In this document: one piece after another, positions 15,001 to 28,107 of the stretch | Numbering within the stretch: position 1 is the stretch's first letter | Layout: each line of letters starts with the position of its first letter | From: Gari tellinella | Taxonomy: Eukaryota; Mollusca; Bivalvia; Cardiida; Psammobiidae | Length of the DNA stretch: 64,000 nucleotides | Assembly: GCA_922989275.2 (NCBI GenBank) | Contig: OV277857.1 | Location: 44,493,083 to 44,557,082, forward strand | Direction: 5' to 3' | The notes under the pieces: model-generated | Told to the model about the DNA's origin: nothing | The model's input: only the letters and a program-made list of their open reading frames with translations | The model's database searches: none | Program-made: the position numbers and the translations under genes

Positions 15001-17920
15001 GACAGCTTAAGGCTATCAACTGGCTCATGCAACTGAAACAGACAGTTTAAGGCTATCAACTGGCTCATGTAACTGAAACAGATAGCTTAACGCTATCAAC
15101 TAGATCATGTAACTGAAATAGATAGCTTAAGGCTAAGTGGCTTGTGCAATTGTAACAGACAGCTTAAGGCTAAGTGGCTTGTGCAACTGTAACAGACAGC
15201 TTAATGCTAGCAATTGGCTCATGTAACTGAAATAGACAGCTTAAAGCTATCAATTGACTCATGCTACTGAAACAAATAGCTTAAGGCTATCATCTGGCTT
15301 ATGTAACTGAAAAAGACAGCTTAAGGCTATCAACTGGCTCATGTAACTAAAACAGACAACTTAAGGTTATCAACTGGCTTATGTAACTGAAAAAGACAGC
15401 TGAGGCTATCAACTGGCTCATGTAACTAAAACAGACAGCTGAAGGCTATCAACTGGCTCATGCAACTGAAACAGACAGCTTAAGACTATCAACTGACTCA
15501 TGCAACTGAAACAGATAGCTTAACGCTATCAACTAGATCATTTTACTGAAATAGATAGCTTAAGGCTAAGTGGCTTGTGCAACTGTAACAGACAGCTTAA
15601 GGCTAAGTGGCTTGTGCAACTGTAACAGACAGCTTAAGGCTAGCAATTGGCTCATGTAACTGAAATCGACAGCTTAAGGCTACCAACTTGCTCATGCAAC
15701 TAAAACAGATAGCTTAAGGCTGAGTGGCTCGTGCAACTGTAACAGACAGCTTAAGGTTAGCAAATGGCTCATGTAAGACAGCTTTAGACTATCAACTGGC
15801 TCATGCTACTGAAACAGACAACTTAAGGCTAAGTGGCTCGTGCAACTGTAACAGACAGCTTAAGGCTAGCAATTGTTTCATGTAACTGAAATAGACAGCT
15901 TAAAGCTATCAATTGGATCATGCTACTAAAACAGATAGCTTAAAGTCTATTAACTGGCTCATGCAACTGAAAAAGACAGCTTAAGGCTATCAACTGGCTC
16001 ATGTAACTAAAACAGACAACTTAAGGTTATCAACTGGCTTATGTAACTGAAAAAGACAGCTTAGGCTATCAACTTGCTCATGTAACTAAAACAGACAGCT
16101 TAAGGCTATCAACTGGCTCATGCAACTGAAACAGACAGTTTAAGGCTATCAACTGGCTCATGTAACTGAAACAGATAGCTTAACGCTATCAACTAGATCA
16201 TGTAACTGAAATAGATAGCTTAAGGCTAAGTGGCTTGTGCAATTGTAACAGACAGCTTAAGGCTAAGTGGCTCGTGCAACTGTAACAGACAGCTTAATGC
16301 TAGCAATTGGCTCATGTAACTGAAATAGACAGCTTAAAGCTATCAATTGACTCATGCTACTGAAACAAATAGCTTAAGGCTATCATCTGGCTTATGTAAC
16401 TGAAAAAGACAGCTTAAGGCTATCAACTGGCTCATGTAACTAAAACAGACAACTTAAGGTTATCAACTGGCTTATGTAACTGAAAAAGACAGCTGAGGCT
16501 ATCAACTGGCTCATGTAACTAAAACAGACAGCTGAAGGCTATCAACTGGCTCATGCAACTGAAACAGACAGCTTAAGACTATCAACTGGCTCATGCAACT
16601 GAAACAGATAGCTTAACGCTATCAACTAGATCATTTTACTGAAATAGATAGCTTAAGGCTAAGTGGCTTGTGCAACTGTAACAGACAGCTTAAGGCTAAG
16701 TGGCTTGTGCAACTGTAACAGACAGCTTAAGGCTAGCAATTGGCTCATGTAACTGAAATCGACAGCTTAAGGCTACCAACTTGCTCATGCAACTAAAACA
16801 GATAGCTTAAGGCTGAGTGGCTCGTGCAACTGTAACAGACAGCTTAAGGTTAGCAACTGGCCCATGTAAGACAGCTTTAGACTATCAACTGGCTCATGCT
16901 ACTGAAACAGACAACTTAAGGCTAAGTGGCTCGTGCAACTGTAACAGACAGCTTAAGGCTAGCAATTGTTTCATGTAACTGAAATAGACAGCTTAAAGCT
17001 ATCAATTGGATCATGCTACTAAAACAGATAGCTTAAAGTCTATTAACTGGCTCATGCAACTGAAAAAGACAGCTTAAGGCTATCAACTGGCTCATGTAAC
17101 TAAAACAGACAACTTAAGGTTATCAACTGGCTTATGTAACTGAAAAAGACAGCTTAGGCTATCAACTGGCTCATGTAACTTAAACAGACAGCTTAAGGCT
17201 ATCAACTGGCTCATGCAACTGAAACAGACAGTTTAAGGCTATCAACTGGCTCATGTAACTGAAACAGATAGCTTAACGCTATCAACTAGATCATGTAACT
17301 GAAATAGATAGCTTAAGGCTAAGTGGCTTGTGCAATTGTAACAGACAGCTTAAGGCTAAGTGGCTTGTGCAACTGTAACAGACAGCTTAATGCTAGCAAG
17401 CGGCTCATGTAACTGAAATAGACAGCTTAAAGCTATCAATTGACTCATACTACTGAAACAAATAGCTTAAGGCTATCATCTGGCTTATGTAACTGAAAAA
17501 GACAGCTTAAGGCTATCAACTGGCTCATGTAACTAAAACAGACAACTTAAGGTTATCAACTGGCTTATGTAACTGAAAAAGACAGCTGAGGCTATCAACT
17601 GGCTCATGTAACTAAAACAGACAGCTGAAGGCTATCAACTGGCTCATGCAACTGAAACAGACAGCTTAAGACTATCAACTGGCTCATGCAACTGAAACAG
17701 ATAGCTTAACGCTATCAACTAGATCATTTTACTGAAATAGATAGCTTAAGGCTAAGTGGCTTGTGCAACTGTAACAGACAGCTTAAGGCTAAGTGGCTTG
17801 TGCAACTGTAACAGACAGCTTAAGGCTAGCAATTGGCTCATGTAACTGAAATCGACAGCTTAATGCTACCAACTTGCTCATGCAACTAAAACAGATAGCT
17901 TAAGGCTGAGTGGCTCGTGC
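1..17920. repeat. Homogeneous satellite domain: 1,093-bp higher-order repeat of 28 monomers, 16 copies
   Basis: Tandem satellite with monomers of 37-41 bp, typified by CTGAAACAGACAGCTTAAGG followed by CTATCAACTGGCTCATGC. Using the marker AACTGTAACAGACAGC plus GGTTAGCAAATGG as phase, copies start at 1, 1094, 2619, 3712, 4805, 5898, 6991, 8084, 9177, 10270, 11363, 12456, 13549, 14642, 15735 and 16828, with the next at 17921. Every interval is exactly 1,093 bp except 1094-2619 (1,525). Each unit holds 28 monomers of several classes, including 37-bp ones with GGCTAAGTGGCTTGTGC and one ~33-bp deleted monomer (CATGTAAGACAGC). Stops occur in all frames, so it is not coding. The array starts before the window. 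The family is not recognised; a centromeric or heterochromatic role is possible but unproven. Confidence 0.97.
1637..2501. repeat. Tandem duplication of an 11-monomer block inside HOR copy 2
   Basis: HOR monomers 15-25 occur twice in succession here (1637-2068 and 2069-2501), which makes copy 2 1,525 bp long instead of 1,093. The first block is 432 bp because of one missing A (AACTGTACAGACAG instead of AACTGTAACAGAC); the second is 433 bp. Monomers 4-14 of the regular HOR resemble monomers 15-25 class by class, so the 28-mer itself looks like two related 11-mers plus extra monomers. The duplication is a direct trace of unequal exchange in register with that 11-mer. Confidence 0.9.
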
Positions 17921-18503
17921 AACTGTAACAGACAGCTTAAGGTTAGCAAATGGCTCATGTAAGACAGCTTTAGACTATCAACTGGCTCATGCTACTGAAA
18001 CAGACAACTTAAGGCTAAGTGGCTCGTGCAACTGTAACAGACAGCTTAAGGCTAGCAATTGTTTCATGTAACTGAAATAGACAGCTTAAAGCTATCAATT
18101 GGATCATGCTACTAAAACAGACAGCTAAAAGTCTATTAACTGGCTCATGCAACTGAAAAAGACAGCTTAAGGCTATCAACTGGCTCATGTAACTAAAACA
18201 GACAACTTAAGGTTATCAACTGGCTTATGTAACTGAAAAAGACAGCTTAGGCTATCAACTGGCTCATGTAACTAAAACAGACAGCTTAAGGCTATCAACT
18301 GGCTCATGCAACTGAAACAGACAGTTTAAGGCTATCAACTGGCTCATGTAACTGAAACAGATAGCTTAACGCTATCAACTAGATCATGTAACTGAAATAG
18401 ATAGCTTAAGGCTAAGTGGCTTGTGCAATTGTAACAGACAGCTTAAGGCAAAGTGGCTTGTGCAACTGTAACAGACAGCTTAATGCTAGCAATTGGCTCA
18501 TGT
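17921..18503. repeat. Partial HOR copy (monomers 1-15) at the homogeneous/divergent boundary
   Basis: The 1,093-bp unit starts again at 17921 but is left after monomer 15. At 18504 the expected AACTGAAATAGACAGC monomer is replaced by AACTGAAATCGACAGC, a different class. This marks the breakpoint between the homogenised domain to the left and the more diverged domain to the right. Small private changes (GACAGCTAAAAGTC near 18121, GGCAAAGTGG near 18448) already appear in this partial copy. Confidence 0.85.
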
Positions 18504-19842
18504 AACTGAAATCGACAGCTTAAGGCTATCAACTTGCTCATGCAACTGAAACAGATAGCTTAAGGCTAAGTGGCTCCTGCAACTGTAACAGACAGCTTAA
18601 GGCTAGCAATTGGCTCATGAAACTGAAATAGACAGCTTTAGACTATCAACTGGCTCATGCTACTGAAAAAGACAGCTTAAGGCTAAGTGACTCGTGCAAA
18701 TGTAACAGACAGCTTAAGGCCAGCAATTGGCTCATGTAACGGAAATAGACAGCTTAAAGCTATCAATTGGCTCATGCTACTATAACAGATAGCTTAAGGC
18801 TATTAACTGGCTCATGCAACTGAAACAGACAGCTTAAGGCTATCAACTGGCTTATGTATCTGGAAAAGACGGCTTAAGGCTATCAACTGGCTCATGTAAC
18901 TAAAACAGACAACTTAAGGTTATCAACTGGCTTATGTAACTGAAATAGACAGCTTAGGCTATCAACTGGCTCATGTAACTAAAACAGACAGCTTAAGGCT
19001 ATCAACTGGCTCATGCAACTGAAACAGATAGCTTAACGCTATCAACTATAGCATGTAACTGAAGAATATAGCTTAAGGCTAAGTGGCTTGTGCAACTGTA
19101 ACAGACAGCTTAAGGCTAAGTGGCTTGTGCAACTGTAACAGACAGCTTAAGGCTAGCAATTGGCTCATGTAACTGAAATCGAAAGCTTAAGGCTATCAAC
19201 TTGCTCATGCAACTGAAACAGATAGCTTAAGGCTAAGTGGCTCGTGCAACTGTAACAGACAGCTTAAAGCTAACAATTGGCTCATGTAACTGAAATAGAC
19301 AGCTTTAGACTATCAACTGGCTCATGCTACTGAAACAGACACCTTAAGGCTAAGTGGCTCGTGCAACTGTAACAGACAGCTTAAGGCTAGCAATTGGCTC
19401 ATGTAACTGAAATAGACAGCTTAAAGCTATCATTTGACTCATGCTACTGAAACAAACAGCTTAAGGCTATCATCTGGCTTATGTAACTGAAAAAGACAGC
19501 TTAAGGCTATCAACTGGCTCATGTACTTAAAACAGACAACTTAAGATTATAAACTGGCTTATGTAACTGAAAAATACAGCTTAGGCTATCAACTGGCTCA
19601 TGTAACTAAAACAGACAGCTGAAGGCTATCAACTGGCTCATGCAACTGAAACAGACAGCTTAAGACTATCAACTGGCTCATGCAACTGAAACAGATAGCT
19701 TAACGCTATCACCTAGATCATTTTACTGAAATAGATAGCTTAAGGCTAAGCTGCTTGTGCAACTGTAACAGACAACTTAAGGCTAAGTGGCTTGTGCAAC
19801 TGTAACAGACAGCTTAAGGCTAGCCATTGACTCATGTAACTG

Positions 19843-22177
19843 AAATCGACAGCTTAAGGCTATCAACTTGCTCATGCAACTGAAACAGATAGCTTAAGGC
19901 TAAGTTGCTCGTGCAACTGTAACAGACAGCTTCAGGCTAAGTGGCTCGTGCAACTGTAACAGACAGCTTAAGGCTAGCAATTGTTTCATGTAACTGAAAT
20001 AGACAGCTTAAAGCTTTCAATTGGCTCATGCTACTGAAAAAGATAGCTTAAGGCTATTAACTGGCTCATGCAACTGAAAAAAACAGCTTAAGGCTATCAA
20101 CTGGCTCATGTAACTAAAACAGACAGCTGAAGGCTATAAACTGGCTCATGTAACTGAAACAGACAGCTTAAGACTATCAACTGGCTCATGCAACTGAAAC
20201 AGATAGCTTAACGCTATCAACTAGATCATTTTACTGAAATAGATAGCTTAAGGCTAAGTGGCTTGTGCAACTGTAACAGACAGCTTAAGGCTAAGTGGCT
20301 TGTGCAACTGTAACAGACAGCTTAAGGCTAGCAATTGGCTCATGTAACTGAAATCGACAGCTTAAGGCTACCAACTTGCTCATGCAACTAAAACAGATAG
20401 CTTAAGGCTGAGTGGCTCGTTGAACTGTAACAGACAGCTTAAGGTTAGCAAATGGCTCATGTAAGACAGCTTTAGACTATCAACTGGCTCATGCTACTGA
20501 AACAGACAACTTAAGGCTAAGTGGCTCGTGCAACTGTAACAGACAGCTTAAGGCTAGCAATTGTTTCATGTAACTGAAATAGACAGCTTAAAGCTATCAA
20601 TTGGATCATGCTACTAAAACAGATAGCTTAAAGTCTATTAACTGGCTCATGCAACTGAAAAAGACAGCTTAAGGCTATCAACTGGCTCATGTAACTAAAA
20701 CAGACAACTTAAGGTTATCAACTGGCTTATGTAACTGAAAAAGACAGCTTAGGCTATCAACTGGCTCATGTAACTAAAACAGACAGCTTAAGGCTATCAA
20801 CTGGCTCATGCAACTGAAACAGATAGTTTAAGGCTATCAACTGGCTCATGTAACTGAAACAGATAGCTTAACGCTATCAACTAGATCATGTAACTGAAAT
20901 AGATAGCTTAAGGCTAAGTGGCTTGTGCAATTGTAACAGACAGCTTAAGGCTAAGTGGCTTGTGCAACTGTAACAGACAGCTTAATGCTAGCAATTGGCT
21001 CATGTAACTGAAATCGACAGCTTAAGGCTATCAACTTGCTCATGCAACTGAAACAGATAGCTTAAGGCTAAGTGGCTCGTGCAACTGTAACAGACAGCTT
21101 CAGGCTAAGTGGCTCGTGCAACTGTAACAGACAGCTTAAGGCTAGCAATTGTTTCATGTAACTGAAATAGACAGCTTAAAGCTATCAATTGGCTCATGCT
21201 ACTGGAAAAGATAGCTTAAGGCTATTAACTGGCTCATGCAACTGAAAAAAACAGCTTAAGGCTATCAACTGGCTCATGTAACTAAAACAGACAGCTGAAG
21301 GCTATAAACTGGCTCATGTAACTGAAACAGACAGCTTAAGACTATCAACTGGCTCATGCACAGAAACAGATAGCTTAACGCTATCAACTAGATCATTTTA
21401 CTGAAATAGATAGCTTAAGGCTAAGTGGCTTGTGCAACTGTAACAGACAGCTTAAGGCTAAGTGGCTTGTGCAACTGTAACAGACAGCTTAAGGCTAGCA
21501 ATTGGCTCATGTAACTGAAATCGACAGCTTAAGGCTACCAACTTGCTCATGCAACTAAAACAGATAGCTTAAGGCTGAGTGGCTCGTTGAACTGTAACAG
21601 ACAGCTTAAGGTTAGCAAATGGCTCATGTAAGACAGCTTTAGACTATCAACTGGCTCATGCTACTGAAACAGACAACTTAAGGCTAAGTGGCTCGTGCAA
21701 CTGTAACAGACAGCTTAAGGCTAGCAATTGTTTCATGTAACTGAAATAGACAGCTTAAAGCTATCAATTGGATCATGCTACTAAAACAGATAGCTTAAAG
21801 TCTATTAACTGGCTCATGCAACTGAAAAAGACAGCTTAAGGCTATCAACTGGCTCATGTAACTAAAACAGACAACTTAAGGTTATCAACTGGCTTATGTA
21901 ACTGAAAAAGACAGCTTAGGCTATCAACTGGCTCATGTAACTAAAACAGACAGCTTAAGGCTATCAACTGGCTCATGCAACTGAAACAGATAGTTTAAGG
22001 CTATCAACTGGCTCATGTAACTGAAACAGATAGCTTAACGCTATCAACTAGATCATGTAACTGAAATAGATAGCTTAAGGCTAAGTGGCTTGTGCAATTG
22101 TAACAGACAGCTTAAGGCTAAGTGGCTTGTGTAACTGTAACAGACAGCTTAATGCTAGCAATTGGCTCATGTAACTG
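19843..22177. repeat. Local direct duplication in satellite, period ~1,167 bp
   Basis: Two copies, about 19843-21010 and 21011-22177. Matching landmarks are AAATCGAC at 19843, 21011 and 22178, the deviant word GCTCGTTGAACTG at about 20416 and 21583, and CTGAAAAAAACAGC at about 20073 and 21241. The early offset is 1,168 and the later one 1,167, explained by a 1-bp loss in the second copy near 21358 (CATGCACAGAAAC). Each copy contains a stretch similar to HOR monomers 1-15, so this is a hybrid of HOR-derived and divergent monomers. Confidence 0.85.
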
Positions 22178-23685
22178 AAATCGACAGCTTAAGGCTATCA
22201 ACTTGCTCATGCAACTGAAACAGATAGCTTAAGGCTAAGTGGCTCCTGCAACTGTAACAGACAGCTTAAGGCTAGCAATTGGCTCATGAAACTGAAATAG
22301 ACAGCTTTAGACTATCAACTGGCTCATGCTACTGAAAAAGACAGCTTAAGGCTAAGTGACTCGTGCAACTGTAACAAACAGCTTAAGGCCAGCAATTGGC
22401 CCATGTAACTGAAATAGACAGCTTAAAGCTATCAATTGGCTCATGCTACTATAACAGATAGCTTAAGGCTATTAACTGGCTCATGCAACTGAAACAGACA
22501 GCTTAAGGCTATCAACTGGCTTATGTATCTGGAAAAGACGGCTTAAGGCTATCATCTGGCTCATGTAACTAAAACAGACAACTTAAGGTTATCAACTGGC
22601 TTATGTATCTGAAATAGACAGCTTAGGCTATCAACTGGCTCATGTAACTAAAACAGACAGCTTAAGGCTATCAACTGGCTCATGCAACTGAAACAGATAG
22701 CTTAACGCTATCAACTAGACCATGTAACTGAAAAATATAGCTTAAGGCTAAGTGGCTTGTGCAACTGTAACAGACAGCTTAAGGCTAAGTGGCTCGTGCA
22801 ACTGTAACAGACAGCTTAAAGCTAACAATTGGCTCATGTAACTGAAATAGACAGCTTTAGACTATCAACTGGCTCATGCTACTGAAACAGACAGCTTAAG
22901 GCTAAGTGGCTCGTGCAACTTAACAGACAGCTTAAGGCTAGCAATTGGCTCATGTAACTGAAATAGACAGCTTAAAGCTATCAATTGACTCATGCTACTG
23001 AAACAGATAGCTTAAGGCTATCATCTGGCTTATGTAACTGAAAAAGACAGCTTAAGGCTATCAACTGGCTCATGTAATTAAAACAGACAACTTAAGGTTA
23101 TAAACTGGCTTATGTAACTGAAAAAGACAGCTTAGGCTATCAACTGGCTCATGTAACTAAAACAGACAGCTGAAGGCTATCAACTGGCTCATACAACTGA
23201 AACAGACAGCTTAAGACTATCAACTGGCTCATGCAACTGAAACAGATAGCTTAACGCTATCACCTAGATCATTTTACTGAAATAGATAGCTTAAGGCTAA
23301 GTTGCTTGTGCAACTGTAACAGACAACTTAAGGCTAAGTGGCTTGTGCAACTGTAAAAGACAGCTTAAGGCTAGCCATTAACTCATGTAACTGAAATCGA
23401 CAGCTTAAGGCTATCAACTTGCTCATGCAACTGAAACAGATAGCTTAAGGCTAAGTGGCTCGTGCAACTGTAACAGACAGCTTAAGGCTAGCAATTGGCT
23501 CATGTAAGACAGCTTTAGACTATCAACTGGCTCATGCTACTGAAACAGACAGCTTAAGGCTAAGTGGCTCGTGCAACTGTGACAGACAGCTTAAGGCTAG
23601 CAATTGTTTCATGTAACTGAAATAGACAGCTTAAAGCTATCAATTGGCTCATGCTACTGAAACAGATAGCTTAAGGCTATTAACT

Positions 23686-26029
23686 GGCTCATGCAACTGA
23701 AAAAAACAGCTTAAGGCTATCAACTGGCTCATTTAACTAAAACAGACAACTTAAGGTTATCAACTGGCTTATGTAACTGAAAAAGACAGCTTAGGCTATC
23801 AACTGGCTCATGTAACTAAAACAGACAGCTTAAGGCTATCAACTGGCTCATGCAACTGAAACAGACAGCTTAAGACTATCAACTGGCTCATGCAACTGAA
23901 ACAGATAGCTTAACGCTATCAACTAGATCATGTAACTGAAATAGATAGCTTAATGTTAAGTGGCTTGTGCAACTGTAACAGACAGCTTAAGGCTAAGTGG
24001 CTTGTGCAACTGTAACAGACAGCTTAAGGCTAGCAATTGGCTCATGTAACTGAAATCGACAGCTTAAGGCTATCAACTTGCTCATGCAACTGAAACAGAT
24101 AGCTTAAGGCTAAGTGGCTCGTGCAACTGTAACAGACAGCTTAAGACTAGCAATTGGCTCATGAAACTGAAATAGACAGCTTTAGACTATCAACTGGCTC
24201 ATGCTACTGAAACAGACAGCTTAAGGCTAAGTGACTCGTACAACTGTAACAGACAGCTTAAGGTTAGCAATTGGCTCATGTAACTGAAATAGACAGCTTT
24301 AGACTATCAACTGGCTCATGCTACTGAAACAGATAGCTTAACGCTATCAACCAGATCATGTAACTGAAATAGATAGCTTAAGGCTAAGTGGCTCGTGCAA
24401 CTGTAACAAACGGCTTAAGGCTAAGTGGCTCGTGCAACTGTAACAGACGGCTTAAGGCTAAGTGGCTCATGCAACTGTAACAGACAGCTTAAGGCTAGCA
24501 ATTGGCTCATGTAACTGAAATAGACAGCTTAAGGCTATCAACTGGCTCATGCAACTGAAACAGATAGCTTAAGGCTAAGTGACTCGTGCAACTGTAACAG
24601 ACAGCTTAAGGCCAGCAATTGGCTCATGTAACTGAAATAGACAGCTTTAGACTATCAACTGGCTCATGCTACTGAAACAGACAGCTTAAGGCTAAGTGGC
24701 TCGTGCAACTGTAACAGACAGCTTAAGGCTAGCAATTGGCTCATGTAACTGAAATAGACAGCTTAAAGATATCAATTGACTCATGCTACTGAAACAGATA
24801 GCTTAAGGCTATCATATGGCTTATGTAACTGAAAAAGACAACTTAAGGTTATCAACTGGCTCATGCAACTGAAAAAAACAGCTTAAGGCTATCAACTGGC
24901 TCATTTAACTAAAACAGACAACTTAAGGTTATCAACTGGCTTATGTAACTGAAAAAGACAGCTTAGGCTATCAACTGGCTCATGTAACTAAAACAGACAG
25001 CTTAAGGCTATCAACTGGCTCATGCAACTGAAACAGACAGCTTAAGACTATCAACTGGCTCATGCAACTGAAACAGATAGCTTAACGCTATCAACTAGAT
25101 CATGTAACTGAAATAGATAGCTTAATGTTAAGTGGCTTGTGCAACTGTAACAGACAGCTTAAGGCTAAGTGGCTTGTGCAACTGTAACAGACAGCTTAAG
25201 GCTAGCAATTGGCTCATGTAACTGAAATCGACAGCTTAAGGCTATCAACTTGCTCATGCAACTGAAACAGATAGCTTAAGGCTAAGTGGCTCGTGCAACT
25301 GTAACAGACAGCTTAAGACTAGCAATTGGCTCATGAAACTGAAATAGACAGCTTTAGACTATCAACTGGCTCATGCTACTGAAACAGACAGCTTAAGGCT
25401 AAGTGACTCGTACAACTGTAACAGACAGCTTAAGGTTAGCAATTGGCTCATGTAACTGAAATAGACAGCTTTAGACTATCAACTGGCTCATGCTACTGAA
25501 ACAGATAGCTTAACGCTATCAACCAGATCATGTAACTGAAATAGATAGCTTAAGGCTAAGTGGCTCGTGCAACTGTAACAAACGGCTTAAGGCTAAGTGG
25601 CTCGTGCAACTGTAACAGACGGCTTAAGGCTAAGTGGCTCATGCAACTGTAACAGATAGCTTAAGGCTAGCAATTGGCTCATGTAACTGAAATAGACAGC
25701 TTAAGGCTATCAACTGGCTCATGCAACTGAAACAGATAGCTTAAGGCTAAGTGACTCGTGCAACTGTAACAGACAGCTTAAGGCCAGCAATTGGCTCATG
25801 TAACTGAAATAGACAGCTTTAGACTATCAACTGGCTCATGCTACTGAAACAGACAGCTTAAGGCTAAGTGGCTCGTGCAACTGTAACAGACAGCTTAAGG
25901 CTAGCAATTGGCTCATGTAACTGAAATAGACAGCTTAAAGATATCAATTGACTCATGCTACTGAAACAGATAGCTTAAGGCTATCATATGGCTTATGTAA
26001 CTGAAAAAGACAACTTAAGGTTATCAACT
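23686..26029. repeat. Local direct duplication in satellite, period 1,172 bp
   Basis: Two copies, 23686-24857 and 24858-26029. Landmarks 1,172 bp apart are GGCTCATTTAAC (near 23728 and 24900), CTGTAACAAACGGC (24401 and 25573) and CTGAAAAAAACAGC. The copies look almost identical, so this duplication is recent relative to the divergence of the surrounding monomers. Confidence 0.85.
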
Positions 26030-26234
26030 GGCTTATGTAACTGAAAAAGACAGGTTAGGCTATCAACTGGCTCATGTAACTAAAACAGACAGCTGAAGGC
26101 TATCAACTGGCTCATGCAACTGAAACAGACAGCTTAAGACTATCAACTGGCTCATGCAACTGAAACAGATAGCTTAACGCTATCAACTAGATCATTTTAC
26201 TGAAATAGATAGCTTAAGGCTAAGTTGCTTGTGC

Positions 26235-27552
26235 AACTGTAACAGACAACTTAAGGCTAAGTGGCTTGTGCAACTGTAACAGACAGCTTAAGGCTAGCAA
26301 TTGGCTCATGTAACTGAAATCGACAGCTTAAGGCTATCAACTTGCTCATGCAACTGAAACAGATAGCTTAAGGCTAAGTGGCTCGTGCAACTGTAACAGA
26401 CAGCTTAAAGCTAGCAATTGGCTCATGTAAGACAGCTTTAGACTATCTACTGGCTCATGCTACTGAAACAGACAGCTTAAGGCTAAGTGGCTCGTGCAAC
26501 CGTAACAGACAGCTTAAGGATAGCGATTGTTTCATGTAACTGAAATAGACAGCGTAAAGCTATCAATTGGCTCATGCTACTGAAACAGATAGCTTAAGGC
26601 TATTAACTGGCTCATGCAACTGAAACAGACAGCTTAAGGCTATCAACTGGCTCATGTAACTAAAACAGACAACTTAAGGTTATCATCTGGCTTATGTAAA
26701 TGAAAAAGACAGCTTAGACTATCAACTGGCTCATGTAACTAAAACAGACAGCTTAAGGCTATCAACTGGCTCATGCAACTGAAACAGACAGCTTAAGGCT
26801 ATCAACTGGCTCATGCAACTGAAACAGATAGCTTAATGTTATCAACTAGATCATGTAACTGAAATAGATAGCTTAAGGCTACGTGGCTTGTGCAACTGTA
26901 ACAGACAACTTAAGGCTAAGTGGCTTGTGCAACTGTAACAGACAGCTTAAGGCTAGTAATTGGCTCATGTAACTGAAATCGACAGCCTTAGGCTATCAAC
27001 TTGCTCATGCAACTGAAACAGATAGCTTAAGGCTAAGTGGCTCGTGCAACTGTAACAGACAGCTTAAAGCTAGCAATTGGCTCATGTAAGACAGCTTTAG
27101 ACTATCTACTGGCTCATGCTACTGAAACAGACAGCTTAAGGCTAAGTGGCTCGTGCAACTGTAACAGACAGCTTAAGGATAGCAATTGTTTCATGTAACT
27201 GAAATAGACAGCTTAAAGCTATCAATTGGCTCTTGCTACTGAAACAGATAGCTTAAGGCTATTAACTGGCTCATGCAACTGAAACAGACAGCTTAAGGCT
27301 ATCAACTGGCTCATGTAACTAAAACAGACAACTTAAGGTTATCATCTGACTTATGTAAATGAAAAAGACAGCCTAGGCTAACAACTGGCTCATGTAACTA
27401 AAACAGACAGCTTAAGGCTATCAACTGGCTCATGCAACTGAAACAGACAGCTTAAGGCTATCAACTGGCTCATGCAACTGAAACAGATAGCTTAATGTTA
27501 TCAACTAGATCATGTTACTGAAATAGATAGCTTAAGGCTACGTGGCTCGTGC
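26235..27552. repeat. Local direct duplication in satellite, period 659 bp
   Basis: Two copies, 26235-26893 and 26894-27552. Landmarks 659 bp apart are AACTGTAACAGACAAC (26235, 26894) and GACTATCTACTGGC, together with CTTAAAGCTAGC (26404, 27063). The second copy has several private substitutions (CTAGTAATTGG, TGGCTCTTGC), so it is older than the 1,172-bp duplication. Confidence 0.85.
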
Positions 27553-28107
27553 AACTGTAACAGACAGCTTAAGGCTAGCAATTGGCTCATGTAACTGAAA
27601 TAGACAGCTTAAAGCTATCAATTGGCTCATGCTACTGCAACAGATAGCTTAAGGCTATTAACTGGCTCATGCAACTGAAACAGACAGCTTAAGGCTATCA
27701 ACTGGCTTATGTAACTGAAAAAGACAGCTTAAGGCTATCAACTGGCTCATGTAACTAAAATAGACAACTTAAGGTTATCAACTGCCTTATGTAACTGAAA
27801 AAGACAGCTTAGGCTATCAACTGGCTCATGTAACTAAAACACACAGCTTATGGCTATCAACTGGCTCATGCAACTGAAACAGACAGCTTAAGGCTATCAA
27901 CGAGATCATGTAACTGAAACAGAAAGTTAATGGCTATCAACTGACTGGTGTAACTGAAACAGACAGCTGAAGGCTATCAACTGGCTCATGCAACTGAAAC
28001 AGACAGGCTATCAACTAGCTCATGTAACTTAAATAGACAGTTAAAGGCTTTCAACTGGCTCATGTAACTGAAACAGAAAGTTAAGGGCTATCACCTGGCT
28101 CATGTAA

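Larger units (their letters stand above)
18504..28107. repeat. Divergent satellite domain and right edge of the array
   Basis: Same monomer family as 1-17920, but without the 1,093-bp HOR and with many private substitutions. It contains three local amplification events, listed separately, plus long-range similarity: 18,495-19,060 matches about 22,155-22,745 (for example TGGAAAAGACGG at 18861 and 22530). From about 27,880 monomers become increasingly degenerate (TATCAACGAGATCATG, GACAGGCTATCAACTAGC), and the last recognisable one ends near 28,107 before unrelated AT-rich DNA. No coding frame is open through it. Confidence 0.93.

Noticed and set aside
1..28107. CRISPR-like appearance: short near-identical repeats at regular spacing
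   Set aside because: There are no unique spacers; the whole sequence is monomers of one family with ~39-bp period and a 1,093-bp higher order. No cas genes, and the rest of the window is eukaryotic repeat DNA.
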